A stretch of DNA of 64,000 nt from an uncultured Gammaproteobacteria bacterium (GTDB taxonomy: Bacteria; Pseudomonadota; Gammaproteobacteria; Pseudomonadales; Pseudohongiellaceae): positions 12,336 through 76,335 of the forward strand of contig CALEJT010000033.1 in the NCBI GenBank assembly GCA_937898685.1. The letters run 5' to 3'. Every line of letters begins with the position of its first letter. Within the stretch, counting starts at the first letter, position 1. The translations under genes and the position numbers were made by a program. The notes under the pieces were generated by a model. The model saw nothing but the letters and a program-made list of their open reading frames with translations. It did not search any database and was not told where the DNA came from. Shown here one piece after another: positions 43,455-50,656 of the stretch.

Positions 43455-44468
43455 ATGAAAAAGATCGACATCTTCAATCACATCTGGCCGACCCGCTTCT
43501 ACAGCAAGCTGCGCGAGGTCACCGGCACCATGACGGACATCACGCGCCGCTCGGAGGCGGTGCCGATGATGACCGATCTCGATGAGCGCTTTCGCATCAT
43601 GGATCGCTTCGACGAGTACAGCCAGATTCTGTCGCTGGCCTCGCCGCCGCTGGAGATCGTTGCCAACCCCGAACAACAGGTCTATCTCTCGCGCGTCGGC
43701 AGCGAGGACATGGCCGAACTCTGTCAGAAATATCCCGAGCGCTTCCCCGGCTACATCGCCTCGATTCCCATGGGCAATCCGGAGCGCGTGCTGGAAGAAA
43801 CCAAGTTTGCGATGGAACAGCTGGGCGCCAGCGGCGTGCAGGTGTTCTCGAACGTGAAGGGCAAGCCGCTCGACCATCCTGACTTCGTGCCCGTCTTCGA
43901 CTACATGGCCTCGATCGACAAGCCGATCTGGATCCATCCTGCGCGCGGCGCCTCCTTTGCCGACTACCAGACCGAAGAGCGTTCGCTCTATGAAATCTGG
44001 TGGACCTTCGGCTGGCCCTACGACACTTCGGCGGCGATGGCGCGTCTGGTGTTCTCGAAGCTCTTCGACAAGCACCCCAACATCAAGATCATCACCCACC
44101 ACGGCGGCGGCATGATTCCCTTCTTCGAAGGCCGCGTGGGACCGGGTTGGGATCAGCTCGGTGCGCGCACCAGCAGCGTCGACTACTCGGTGCTCTTGAA
44201 GGAATTGAAGAAGCGCCCGCTCGATTACTTCAAACTGTTCTATGCGGACACGGCGGTGTTTGGCTCGAAAGCGGCGACGCTGTGCAGTTTGTCGTTCTTC
44301 GGCGCCGATCACGTGGTCTTTGCCAGCGACGCGCCATTCGATCCCGAGAAGGGGCCGATGTACATCCGCGAAACCATCAAGGTCATCGATGAGCTGGATA
44401 TCAGCGACGAAGACCGCGCGAAGATCTATCACAAGAATGCGCAGAAACTGCTTGGACTGGCTGCCTGA
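43455..44468 (+). CDS. ACMSD-like amidohydrolase (decarboxylase/hydrolase of unknown substrate)
   Basis: 337-aa member of the amidohydrolase-2/ACMSD superfamily, which includes aminocarboxymuconate-semialdehyde, gamma-resorcylate and 5-carboxyvanillate decarboxylases. Visible are KIDIFNHIWP at the N-terminus, a His in KPIWIHPARG, HH in IKIITHHGGGM and the Asp in VVFASDAPFDPEKG. The usual N-terminal HxH is FxH here (Phe7, His9), so one canonical metal ligand is absent. It has its own leader and promoter region and stands apart from the preceding operon by a terminator, but its family fits the same cluster. The start at 43455 is preceded by a weak AAGAGA site. Confidence 0.84.
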   Translation: MKKIDIFNHIWPTRFYSKLREVTGTMTDITRRSEAVPMMTDLDERFRIMDRFDEYSQILSLASPPLEIVANPEQQVYLSRVGSEDMAELCQKYPERFPGYIASIPMGNPERVLEETKFAMEQLGASGVQVFSNVKGKPLDHPDFVPVFDYMASIDKPIWIHPARGASFADYQTEERSLYEIWWTFGWPYDTSAAMARLVFSKLFDKHPNIKIITHHGGGMIPFFEGRVGPGWDQLGARTSSVDYSVLLKELKKRPLDYFKLFYADTAVFGSKAATLCSLSFFGADHVVFASDAPFDPEKGPMYIRETIKVIDELDISDEDRAKIYHKNAQKLLGLAA

Positions 44469-44506
44469 GCGGTTTCCGCGCGCAGCCGGAGCCTAGTCCG
44501 GCAACC

Positions 44507-44545
44507 AAAAGCCCGCTGCTGTTTCCCCGGCAGCGGGCTTTTTCT
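44507..44545. terminator. Bidirectional terminator between the ACMSD-like gene and fabY
   Basis: AAAAGCCCGCTGC and GCAGCGGGCTTTTTC pair around a 10-base loop. T-runs exist on both strands, so it can end both converging transcripts. Confidence 0.9.
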
Positions 44546-44573
44546 TTGCGTTGGAAGTGGTCGAGCCGAAGGC

Positions 44574-46481
44574 TCAGTCGCACATGTCGGCGTAGGGATT
44601 GTCGAGCGCGAGGTTGATCGGCGCGTAACCACGCAGGCTGAGCGAGCCTTCGGAGAAGGACAGATCCTTGCCGTCGCGCACGTCGTGATCGTAGTGGTAC
44701 ATCGGCTCGATCTGTTCCTCGCAGGTGCGCAGGTGATAGCGCTCGGCAGCTTCCTGCACCGCTTCGTTGGCTTTCTCCCACTGCGCGAGCGCGGCCTTGC
44801 CGTGGCGCTTCTCCAGCATGCGACGTGTGACGTGCGGCGCCAGGACGGATGCGGTGGCGTTGTTGCCGCCGAAACCTTTGGCATTGATCAGTGCCACGTC
44901 GATGCCGTCCGGGCCGACTTCGCGGTGATCGAGCAGGATGTCGAGCCCCTCACGATGGACGTCGTCCGCAATCTCCTTCGTGGTGAGGATTCCCGGGATG
45001 ATGCCGTACTGCCAGATGCCGAGCGTCATCGCGAGCTGGTCGGCGCCGGCGCAGGCGATGGAGTGGCCGAGATAGGACTTCACCGCCGCCACCGGCCAGT
45101 TGGAAATGCCGAAGTGACGCGCGACTTCACTGAAGATCGCCGACTCCGTGACGCGGTTCTGCGGCGTGCCCGTGCCGTGGGCCTGGACGAAGCTGCGTTC
45201 GCGCAGGCTCTTCTCGCCGACCACGGCCAGCGCGCTGGCGGCGGCCTTGGCCACGGTGAGGTAGTTGCCCACGCCCGGGCTGGCGATGGATTTCTTGTAG
45301 CCGTCGGCGTTGACGAAGACATCGTTCACCGCGCCGTACACGGTGGCGCCGAGTTCGAGTGCCAGGGCGTCATCGAACAGCACGACGAACTGCGCCGATT
45401 CCGCCAGTGTGAAGCCGATGTTGTTGCCGAAGGGGCGGCAGGCGCGGCGGTGGTCGGGCACGTCGGTGCCGTCGAGGGCCTTGAGGCCTTCGTCGTCCGC
45501 CAGCGCACCCATGTTGGCGAAGGCTTCCACCACGTCGGGCGTGATCGGCGCTTCGCTGGCACCAACGAGCGCCACGCGGCAGAGGCCGCTGCGGATGTCC
45601 TTCACCGCCTGGTTGAGGTTGTAGTGGAACGAGGCGCAGGCACCGAGGTTGGTACCGGTGGCGCCGACGTTACCGAGCATGTAGGCGTTGACGAAGTCGG
45701 CCGGCATCTCACCGAAGCCGAGCGGCAACTGCTTGGAAGTGATCTTCTTGCCGAGCAGGCGTGCCTTGAGCAGGCCACCGTAGCCGTCGTAGTCGAGCTG
45801 ATTGAGGCTGCTGCCGGCGTAGACCGCGATCTGGTCCGGCGCCACCTTCTGGCGGATCACCTCCCAATCCAGCCCCAGTGCGTTGAGTGCATCGGAAGCA
45901 GCGTAGAGCGTGATCTGCAGGCCGCGCGGATGGCTGCGCGAGGGGTAGAGCGTTTCCGGTGCGAAACCGGTGGGCAGCTGACCGGCGGTGTTGACCGGGC
46001 TGCGGAAACTGTCGCGGATGAGTACTTCCAGCGCGCCATCCACACGCACACGGCTGAGGTTGCCTTCGCTGCCCACCACCACCCAGCCCGCCGGCAGGTT
46101 GGCCGGCAGCTTGCGGGTGGGGATGCGGAATTCGAGCGGCTCACCCTCGCTCACCGCCTGCAGGGAGAGCGGGGTGTGCATGGGCACGTGGTCCGGGTCG
46201 AACAGGTTGCGTTCGAGTTTGCGGATCAAGGTGCCATCGAGGATGTCCTGGGCGTGAGCGGTGAGGTAGGCCTCGAGCGTGATCGGCACGTTGGCATTGT
46301 TGAACCACTGCTGCCGATCCCAGTTGATCAAGCCCATCAGAACCGCGAGGTTCTGCAGGGTCAGCAACTGCTGCCGGGGGGATAGGCGATCGAAGACCAG
46401 ACGCTTGTAGCCATAGTGGAAGGCGCTGCGACCGGCGGGGCTGATGCCGCCGAAACTGACGATGACTGGTAGGCGATTCAT
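44574..46481 (-). CDS. fabY: Beta-ketoacyl-ACP synthase FabY
   Basis: 635-aa condensing enzyme. Length and sequence follow Pseudomonas aeruginosa FabY, which starts fatty-acid synthesis by condensing acetyl-CoA with malonyl-ACP in place of FabH. The N-terminus MNRLPVIVSFGGISPAGRSA and the block SAGQLPTGF-type (here TAGQLPTGFAPE) are FabY-specific. The active-site Cys is in LGACASFHYN, and the two His residues are in AHGTGTPQNR and YLGHSIACAG, the Cys-His-His triad of the KAS I/II fold. The C-terminal extension past residue 540 ends YADMCD. It is a monocistronic gene facing the LdcB-type gene divergently. Confidence 0.93.
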   Translation of the reverse strand: MNRLPVIVSFGGISPAGRSAFHYGYKRLVFDRLSPRQQLLTLQNLAVLMGLINWDRQQWFNNANVPITLEAYLTAHAQDILDGTLIRKLERNLFDPDHVPMHTPLSLQAVSEGEPLEFRIPTRKLPANLPAGWVVVGSEGNLSRVRVDGALEVLIRDSFRSPVNTAGQLPTGFAPETLYPSRSHPRGLQITLYAASDALNALGLDWEVIRQKVAPDQIAVYAGSSLNQLDYDGYGGLLKARLLGKKITSKQLPLGFGEMPADFVNAYMLGNVGATGTNLGACASFHYNLNQAVKDIRSGLCRVALVGASEAPITPDVVEAFANMGALADDEGLKALDGTDVPDHRRACRPFGNNIGFTLAESAQFVVLFDDALALELGATVYGAVNDVFVNADGYKKSIASPGVGNYLTVAKAAASALAVVGEKSLRERSFVQAHGTGTPQNRVTESAIFSEVARHFGISNWPVAAVKSYLGHSIACAGADQLAMTLGIWQYGIIPGILTTKEIADDVHREGLDILLDHREVGPDGIDVALINAKGFGGNNATASVLAPHVTRRMLEKRHGKAALAQWEKANEAVQEAAERYHLRTCEEQIEPMYHYDHDVRDGKDLSFSEGSLSLRGYAPINLALDNPYADMCD

Positions 46482-46541
46482 AGATTTGTTTTTGAGCGGG
46501 GCCGAATAACCGCATCTTATTCAGCCATTTAGGAGGGAAAT

Positions 46542-46601
46542 ATGAGAATAAAGCCAATATATATTGTTTTATGGTCACTCCGCCATGGCGGGTGTCCTTG
46601 A
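46542..46601 (+). CDS. Possible 19-residue leader peptide
   Basis: ATG 46542 is preceded by AGGAGGG (46531-46537) at good spacing and encodes MRIKPIYIVLWSLRHGGCP before TGA. This is an unusually strong ribosome site in an AT-rich patch between divergent fabY and the LdcB-type gene. It could be a leader peptide, a short hydrophobic small protein, or chance. No relatives can be judged by eye. Confidence 0.25.
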   Translation: MRIKPIYIVLWSLRHGGCP

Positions 46602-46650
46602 GCTCTCACGAGCAAACGAGCATGCTCCCCTCGCCCAACAGGAACCACGC

Positions 46651-47187
46651 ATGAATCCTTTCGATCTCCAAGCCATCCACGCCAAGCTCGGCATCCCACC
46701 CGACTATCTCAGCCGCTGCAGGCTCCCCTATCAGCAGGAGTGCGTCGACCTCGTGCCGACCGAGCTCGACGTCTTCGGACGACAGCCCTATCTCGAACGC
46801 AACACCTATGCGGCCTGGCAGGCCATGTGCGCTGCGGCGGCAGCGGATGGGGTGGTGCTGCAACTCGTCTCAGCCTATCGCAGTGTCGAATATCAGGCAG
46901 GTCTCTTCGAGCGTAAGCTGGCGCGGGGGGATTCCATCGAAGGGATTCTCGCGGTGAATGCAGCGCCGGGTTACAGCGAACATCACAGTGGCCGCGCGGT
47001 GGACATCGGCACGCCCGGCTTTGCGCATCTGGAAGAAGAGTTCGAACAGAGTCCGGCGTTCGCCTGGCTGCAGACTCACGCGACACGCTTCGGTTTCAGA
47101 TTGTCCTTTCCTCGCAACAATCCCTTCGGCGTGATGTACGAACCGTGGCACTGGTACCACACGGGGACGATGAACGGCACGACGTGA
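46651..47187 (+). CDS. M15-family D-alanyl-D-alanine carboxypeptidase (LdcB/VanY type)
   Basis: 178-aa zinc peptidase that trims peptidoglycan peptides. The family blocks are LVSAYRSVEYQ, the metal site GYSEHHSGRAVDIG (His and Asp ligands), and EPWHWYH with the third ligand His and the catalytic Glu. I use ATG 46651 with AGGAACC upstream; the open frame extends 29 codons further but those are non-conserved. No signal peptide is evident, so export or a cytoplasmic role in muropeptide recycling is open. It may be preceded by a leader peptide at 46542. Confidence 0.87.
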   Translation: MNPFDLQAIHAKLGIPPDYLSRCRLPYQQECVDLVPTELDVFGRQPYLERNTYAAWQAMCAAAAADGVVLQLVSAYRSVEYQAGLFERKLARGDSIEGILAVNAAPGYSEHHSGRAVDIGTPGFAHLEEEFEQSPAFAWLQTHATRFGFRLSFPRNNPFGVMYEPWHWYHTGTMNGTT

Positions 47188-47304
47188 TCGCGAATTGATA
47201 GTACAAAGCGCGCGCGATTGCACTACTCGAAACGCGCTTTGTTGCGATTTCGTCGCTTTGCGCACGTGTTTTGTTTTTCGTTGAAGAAAGCCTTGGAAAA
47301 GCGT

Positions 47305-47332
47305 TTGACAAGGTAAGGGGCGGGAGTAGTAT
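47305..47332 (+). promoter_or_regulatory. Candidate sigma-70 promoter of the hibernation factor gene
   Basis: TTGACA (47305-47310), a 16-base spacer, TAGTAT (47327-47332). The transcript would have a leader of about 85 bases before the start codon. Confidence 0.6.
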
Positions 47333-47389
47333 CGGGACCAAGGATCACGAAGAACAAGGACGACTGCTTGATACCCCGCGGGGGCGTCA

Positions 47390-47416
47390 GCCTCCGCTAA
47401 ACGGCGTACAGGAGGC
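47390..47416 (+). promoter_or_regulatory. Leader hairpin covering the ribosome site of the hibernation factor gene
   Basis: GCCTCC (47390-47395) is complementary to GGAGGC (47411-47416), and the latter contains the Shine-Dalgarno AGGAGG of the gene starting at 47423. A 15-base loop separates them. If formed, the stem would block initiation. Confidence 0.45.
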
Positions 47417-47422
47417 GCATGC

Positions 47423-47806
47423 ATGATAAGCGATACCCAGGTTCTCTTTCGCAATATCGACCACTCTCCGGCTGTAGAAGAAGCCGTCCACAAGCGAGTA
47501 GCAAAACTGCAAAGATTCAGTGATGAAATCCAAAGCTTGCGAGTGATACTGGAGGCTCCTCACAACAATCATCACAAAGGCAAGGTATACCACGTCGGTG
47601 TCGAAGCCTCGATTCCCAATCACGAACTCGTCATCACGCGCGATCAGCATGACAATCACGCCCATGAAGACCTCTACGTAGCCGTGCGCGATGCGTTCGA
47701 TGCACTCGAGCGCAGGCTGAAAGCGGTCTATGAGAAAAACGAAAAGCAACGTCGTCAGGGAGGCAAGCGCCTCGACGAACCAGTGCTGAGTATCAGTGGC
47801 GTGTAA
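47423..47806 (+). CDS. Ribosome hibernation promoting factor (HPF/RaiA family)
   Basis: 127-aa protein that binds the 30S decoding site and inactivates ribosomes in slow growth. The beta-alpha-beta-beta-beta-alpha fold is readable: VLFRNIDHSPAVEEAVHKRV, VILEAPHNNHHKGKVYHVGV, and HEDLYVAVRDAFDALERRLK. The length lies between short HPF (about 95 aa) and long HPF (about 180 aa), with a basic tail after residue 105, closest to RaiA-type proteins. AGGAGG precedes the ATG by 6 bases. It has its own promoter and terminator. Confidence 0.9.
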   Translation: MISDTQVLFRNIDHSPAVEEAVHKRVAKLQRFSDEIQSLRVILEAPHNNHHKGKVYHVGVEASIPNHELVITRDQHDNHAHEDLYVAVRDAFDALERRLKAVYEKNEKQRRQGGKRLDEPVLSISGV

Positions 47807-47846
47807 ACCAGCGGTGCTTTGACACCGGCACGTGCTGAACCAAAAG

Positions 47847-47883
47847 ATTCGGCGGGGCATACAAGCAGAGGCCCCGCCGAATT
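47847..47883. terminator. Bidirectional terminator between the hibernation factor and AraC-type genes
   Basis: ATTCGGCGGGGC and GCCCCGCCGAAT, 12-base perfect arms with a 12-base loop. TCTTTTGG follows on the minus strand and TCGTTTAG on the plus strand. Confidence 0.8.
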
Positions 47884-47913
47884 CGTTTAGAGATCCTGAT
47901 TTTTACCCTTCGG

Positions 47914-48912
47914 TCATTTTTCCACCTGGAACAACTTGCGCCGCACCAGGTCGCGATAGGCCTTCGGTGTCATCTTCATCGTCTTGCGGAAGAGTGCCGA
48001 GAAATAACTGGCGTCCGGATAACCGACACTGAAGGCGATTTCCGCCACGCTGAGATTGCTCGAACGTAGCAGCTCGCGCGCGTTGTCCAGACGCACCTGT
48101 TGCAGGTACTGCAGTGGCGTCTTGCCCGTGGCATGACGAAAGCGCCGATTCAAGGTGCGCACGCTGAGTTTGAAACGTTCCGCGATGCGCTCGAGTGTCA
48201 GTTGTTCCTGATAGCAGGAATGCAACCAGTCCTGGATTTCGATGATGGCTTCGTCGTCGTGATAGTTCTGCGGCGCGTTGCGCAGGAAGGTCGAGGTATA
48301 GGAACGTTTGATCTCGTGTGTGAAATGGCGGGAGACCTGGCCCGCCACGTCCTCGTTGAAGTGCTCCTCGATGAAATGCAGCATCACGTCGCGCACCGAG
48401 TTCACGCTGCCGCAGCAATAGAGGTTGCCGGCGCGTGTGATGAAGCGATCACGCTGCAGCACGATGTCGGGATAGGCCTTGGCAAAGTGATCGAAGTAAT
48501 ACCAGTGCGTCGTCGCCACCTTGCTGCGCAGGAGTCCTGCTTCCGCGAGGAAGAAACTTCCCGTACCCACGGCACAGATCTGGGTGTCCTGCGCTGCGTG
48601 ATGACGTAACCAATCGAGCAGTTGCGGTGAATGGCGGCAAATGCCGAGTGGATTGCCCCACAGTGCGGGCACGATGATCAGGTCCGTACGTTCGATTTCG
48701 TCGAGTGTGTGCTTGCAGACGAGTTCGAGGCCGGCATTGAGTTCGATGTTGCTGCCATCGGTGCTCACGAGCTGCATCTGCAGACGCGGACGTCCCGAGG
48801 CCGCGATGCGCATGATGAGATCGGCGGCATTCAACATCTCCATCGGAATGGTGATGCTCGTGCCCAGCGCTTTGCGATAGCCGACGATCGTGACGTGCTG
48901 CATCGGGTTCAA
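47914..48912 (-). CDS. GlxA-type AraC-family regulator with DJ-1/PfpI domain
   Basis: 332-aa transcription factor. An N-terminal DJ-1/PfpI-like sensor domain (about 5-190: VTIVGYRKALGTSI, LIIVPALWG) is joined to a C-terminal AraC DNA-binding domain with two helix-turn-helices (LERIAERFKLSVRTLNRRFR and NLSVAEIAFSVGYPDASYFS). At the nucleophile elbow the usual Cys is replaced: CAVGTGSFFLAEAG has Gly116 where relatives have Cys. This fits a ligand-binding, non-catalytic role. ATG 48912 or 48903 may be the start. It follows greB by 7 bases in a dinB-greB-regulator cluster. Targets are unknown. Confidence 0.9.
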   Translation of the reverse strand: MNPMQHVTIVGYRKALGTSITIPMEMLNAADLIMRIAASGRPRLQMQLVSTDGSNIELNAGLELVCKHTLDEIERTDLIIVPALWGNPLGICRHSPQLLDWLRHHAAQDTQICAVGTGSFFLAEAGLLRSKVATTHWYYFDHFAKAYPDIVLQRDRFITRAGNLYCCGSVNSVRDVMLHFIEEHFNEDVAGQVSRHFTHEIKRSYTSTFLRNAPQNYHDDEAIIEIQDWLHSCYQEQLTLERIAERFKLSVRTLNRRFRHATGKTPLQYLQQVRLDNARELLRSSNLSVAEIAFSVGYPDASYFSALFRKTMKMTPKAYRDLVRRKLFQVEK

Positions 48913-48919
48913 TTACCCA

Positions 48920-49438
48920 TCAAGGAAACCAGGACGGCTTGTCGCCGTAGGCGATGGCCGCGATCTCGTAATTCTTGCGGCCAGAGGGTGTCTGCACACT
49001 CACCTCGGTGTCGAGTGCCTTGCCGAGCAGTGCGCGTGCCATCACCGAGTCTATGCTGATGTAGTGCAGAGCGGGATCGATTTCGTCGGGGCCGACCAGA
49101 CGATAGTGATGCGAAGCTCCTTCCTCATCGATCAGCTCCACCCAGGCGCCGAAGTAGACCTTGTCCTGATTGCTCGGTGCGTCCCGCACCACTTGCAACA
49201 CTTCGAGCCGCTTGCGCAGATAGCGCACACGACGATCGATCTCGCGCAGACGTTTCTTGCCGTAGGTGTACTCGGCATTTTCCGAGCGGTCGCCGAGCGC
49301 GGCGGCTTCGCTCACGGACTGGCACACCTGCGGACGTTCCACACGCCACAGATAATCGAGTTCTTCCCGCAGACGTTGTTCGCCGGCGGGGGTGATATAG
49401 GGCGCCATCGGCGCGCTCGGTGGACGATAACGGGACAT
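48920..49438 (-). CDS. greB: Transcription elongation factor GreB
   Basis: 172-aa factor that inserts into the RNA polymerase secondary channel and stimulates cleavage of backtracked RNA. The coiled-coil tip has the acidic/basic signature ALGDRSENAEYTYGKKRLRE, with YGKKRLREIDRRVRYL characteristic of GreB rather than GreA. The C-terminal FKBP-like domain has VGPDEIDPALHYISIDSVMA. A proline-rich N-terminal extension (MSRYRPPSAPMAP) precedes the usual YITPAGEQRL, so translation may start at ATG 49408 instead. Twelve bases separate it from dinB. Confidence 0.93.
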   Translation of the reverse strand: MSRYRPPSAPMAPYITPAGEQRLREELDYLWRVERPQVCQSVSEAAALGDRSENAEYTYGKKRLREIDRRVRYLRKRLEVLQVVRDAPSNQDKVYFGAWVELIDEEGASHHYRLVGPDEIDPALHYISIDSVMARALLGKALDTEVSVQTPSGRKNYEIAAIAYGDKPSWFP

Positions 49439-49450
49439 GCTATGAGGGAC

Positions 49451-50503
49451 TCAGAACACGAATTCCAATTGAGTGAAGCGGGGCGTGCTGCGCAGGCGCA
49501 CGCCGAGGCCCAACAGCCGCACCGGCATGCCGCCACGCGCATAGCCCGTGGCGCAGAGTTGTTCGAAGCCGTTGAGGTCCAGAGTGAACGCGGCCTGTTC
49601 GACGGTAGTGGAAACGAAGTTGGAGAACTTCAGCTTCACGAACAACTTGGCGATGCTGATGGGCGTGCGCGATTTTTCCATGCGCTGGCGCAGCTGGGCA
49701 AATAGTGGGGGCAGGGCGGCAATGCATTGCTCGAGCGTCATCAGATCCTGCGGATAGGTTTCTTCCACGCTGATCGACTTGCGCGTTTGCTCGGTGCGGA
49801 TGGGGCGATCGTCCTGCCCGCGGGCCAGGGCATGGAGTCGCTCACCGAAACTGCCGAAGTGTTCGATCAATTCCTTGAGCGAAAGCTTCTGCAAATCTTC
49901 GCAGGTCTCGATTCCCATCAGGTTCATCTTGCGCGCGGTGACTTCGCCCACGCCGTGAATCTTGCGCACGGGTAGCGTGCGTACGAAGTCGGGCACCATG
50001 GCGGGTGTCACCACGAACTGGCCATCGGGCTTGCGCCAATCGCTGGCGATCTTGGCGAGGAACTTGTTCGGAGCGACTCCGGCCGACACCGTGATGCCCA
50101 CCTCACGTTTCACCCGCGCGCGGATCTCCTGCGCTATCAAGGTGGCGCTACCGCGACAGGCCGTGCTCTGCGTGACGTCGAGATAGGCCTCGTCGAGTGA
50201 CAAGGGCTCGATCAGATCCGTGTAGTCGGCGTAGATCGCGAGGATCTGACGCGAGGCCTGCCGATACTTCTCCATGTTGCCGGGAATGACGATGAGGTCA
50301 CGACACAGTCGTTGTGCCGTTGCCGTGGCCATGGCGCTACGCACGCCGTAACGGCGCGCTTCGTAGTTGCAGGTGGCGATCACGCCGCGACGCGACGCCT
50401 CACCGCCTACGGCGACGGGCAGTCCACGCAGCGCGGGATCGTCACGCATTTCGATGGCGGCGAAGAAACAATCGCAGTCGAGGTGGATGAATTTGCTGAC
50501 CAT
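49451..50503 (-). CDS. dinB: DNA polymerase IV
   Basis: 350-aa Y-family translesion polymerase. Catalytic motifs are FIHLDCDCFFAAIEM (first Asp), SLDEAYLDVT (Asp-Glu pair) and the steric block NYEARRYGVRSAM. GVAPNKFLAKIASDWRKP and VRKIHGVGEVTARKM belong to palm and thumb, and the little-finger domain ends FTQLEFVF. No clear C-terminal beta-clamp motif is seen beyond that LEF segment, which fits the clamp-binding position. ATG 50503 is preferred, since the 20 codons upstream are non-conserved. I see no LexA box directly upstream. Confidence 0.93.
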   Translation of the reverse strand: MVSKFIHLDCDCFFAAIEMRDDPALRGLPVAVGGEASRRGVIATCNYEARRYGVRSAMATATAQRLCRDLIVIPGNMEKYRQASRQILAIYADYTDLIEPLSLDEAYLDVTQSTACRGSATLIAQEIRARVKREVGITVSAGVAPNKFLAKIASDWRKPDGQFVVTPAMVPDFVRTLPVRKIHGVGEVTARKMNLMGIETCEDLQKLSLKELIEHFGSFGERLHALARGQDDRPIRTEQTRKSISVEETYPQDLMTLEQCIAALPPLFAQLRQRMEKSRTPISIAKLFVKLKFSNFVSTTVEQAAFTLDLNGFEQLCATGYARGGMPVRLLGLGVRLRSTPRFTQLEFVF

Positions 50504-50611
50504 GACGCAATGATGAAGCGCCGAACGAAGTGCGCTTCCAACGAGGCGTGCATGGTACTGCAAGGCCGTGGCGCAGGTCCTCTTCGTGGGTTGTCCCAGG
50601 AATTTCGAAGC

Positions 50612-50636
50612 ACAAAAAAAGCGGCCCGAAGGCCGC
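50612..50636 (-). terminator. Intrinsic terminator of the 50.7-53.8 kb TonB receptor gene
   Basis: On the minus strand, GCGGCC, TTCG, GGCCGC followed by seven T residues, about 20 bases after the receptor stop. UUCG loop and T-run make it a strong terminator. Confidence 0.92.
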
Positions 50637-50656
50637 TCCTCTTTGCGGGATCGTGA

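Noticed and set aside
42933..44432. 499-codon minus-strand frame
   Set aside because: Runs antisense through the ACMSD-like gene, a terminator and the MFS gene end; not a plausible single gene.
44685..46385. 566-codon plus-strand frame
   Set aside because: Antisense to fabY, which carries the full Cys-His-His motif set.
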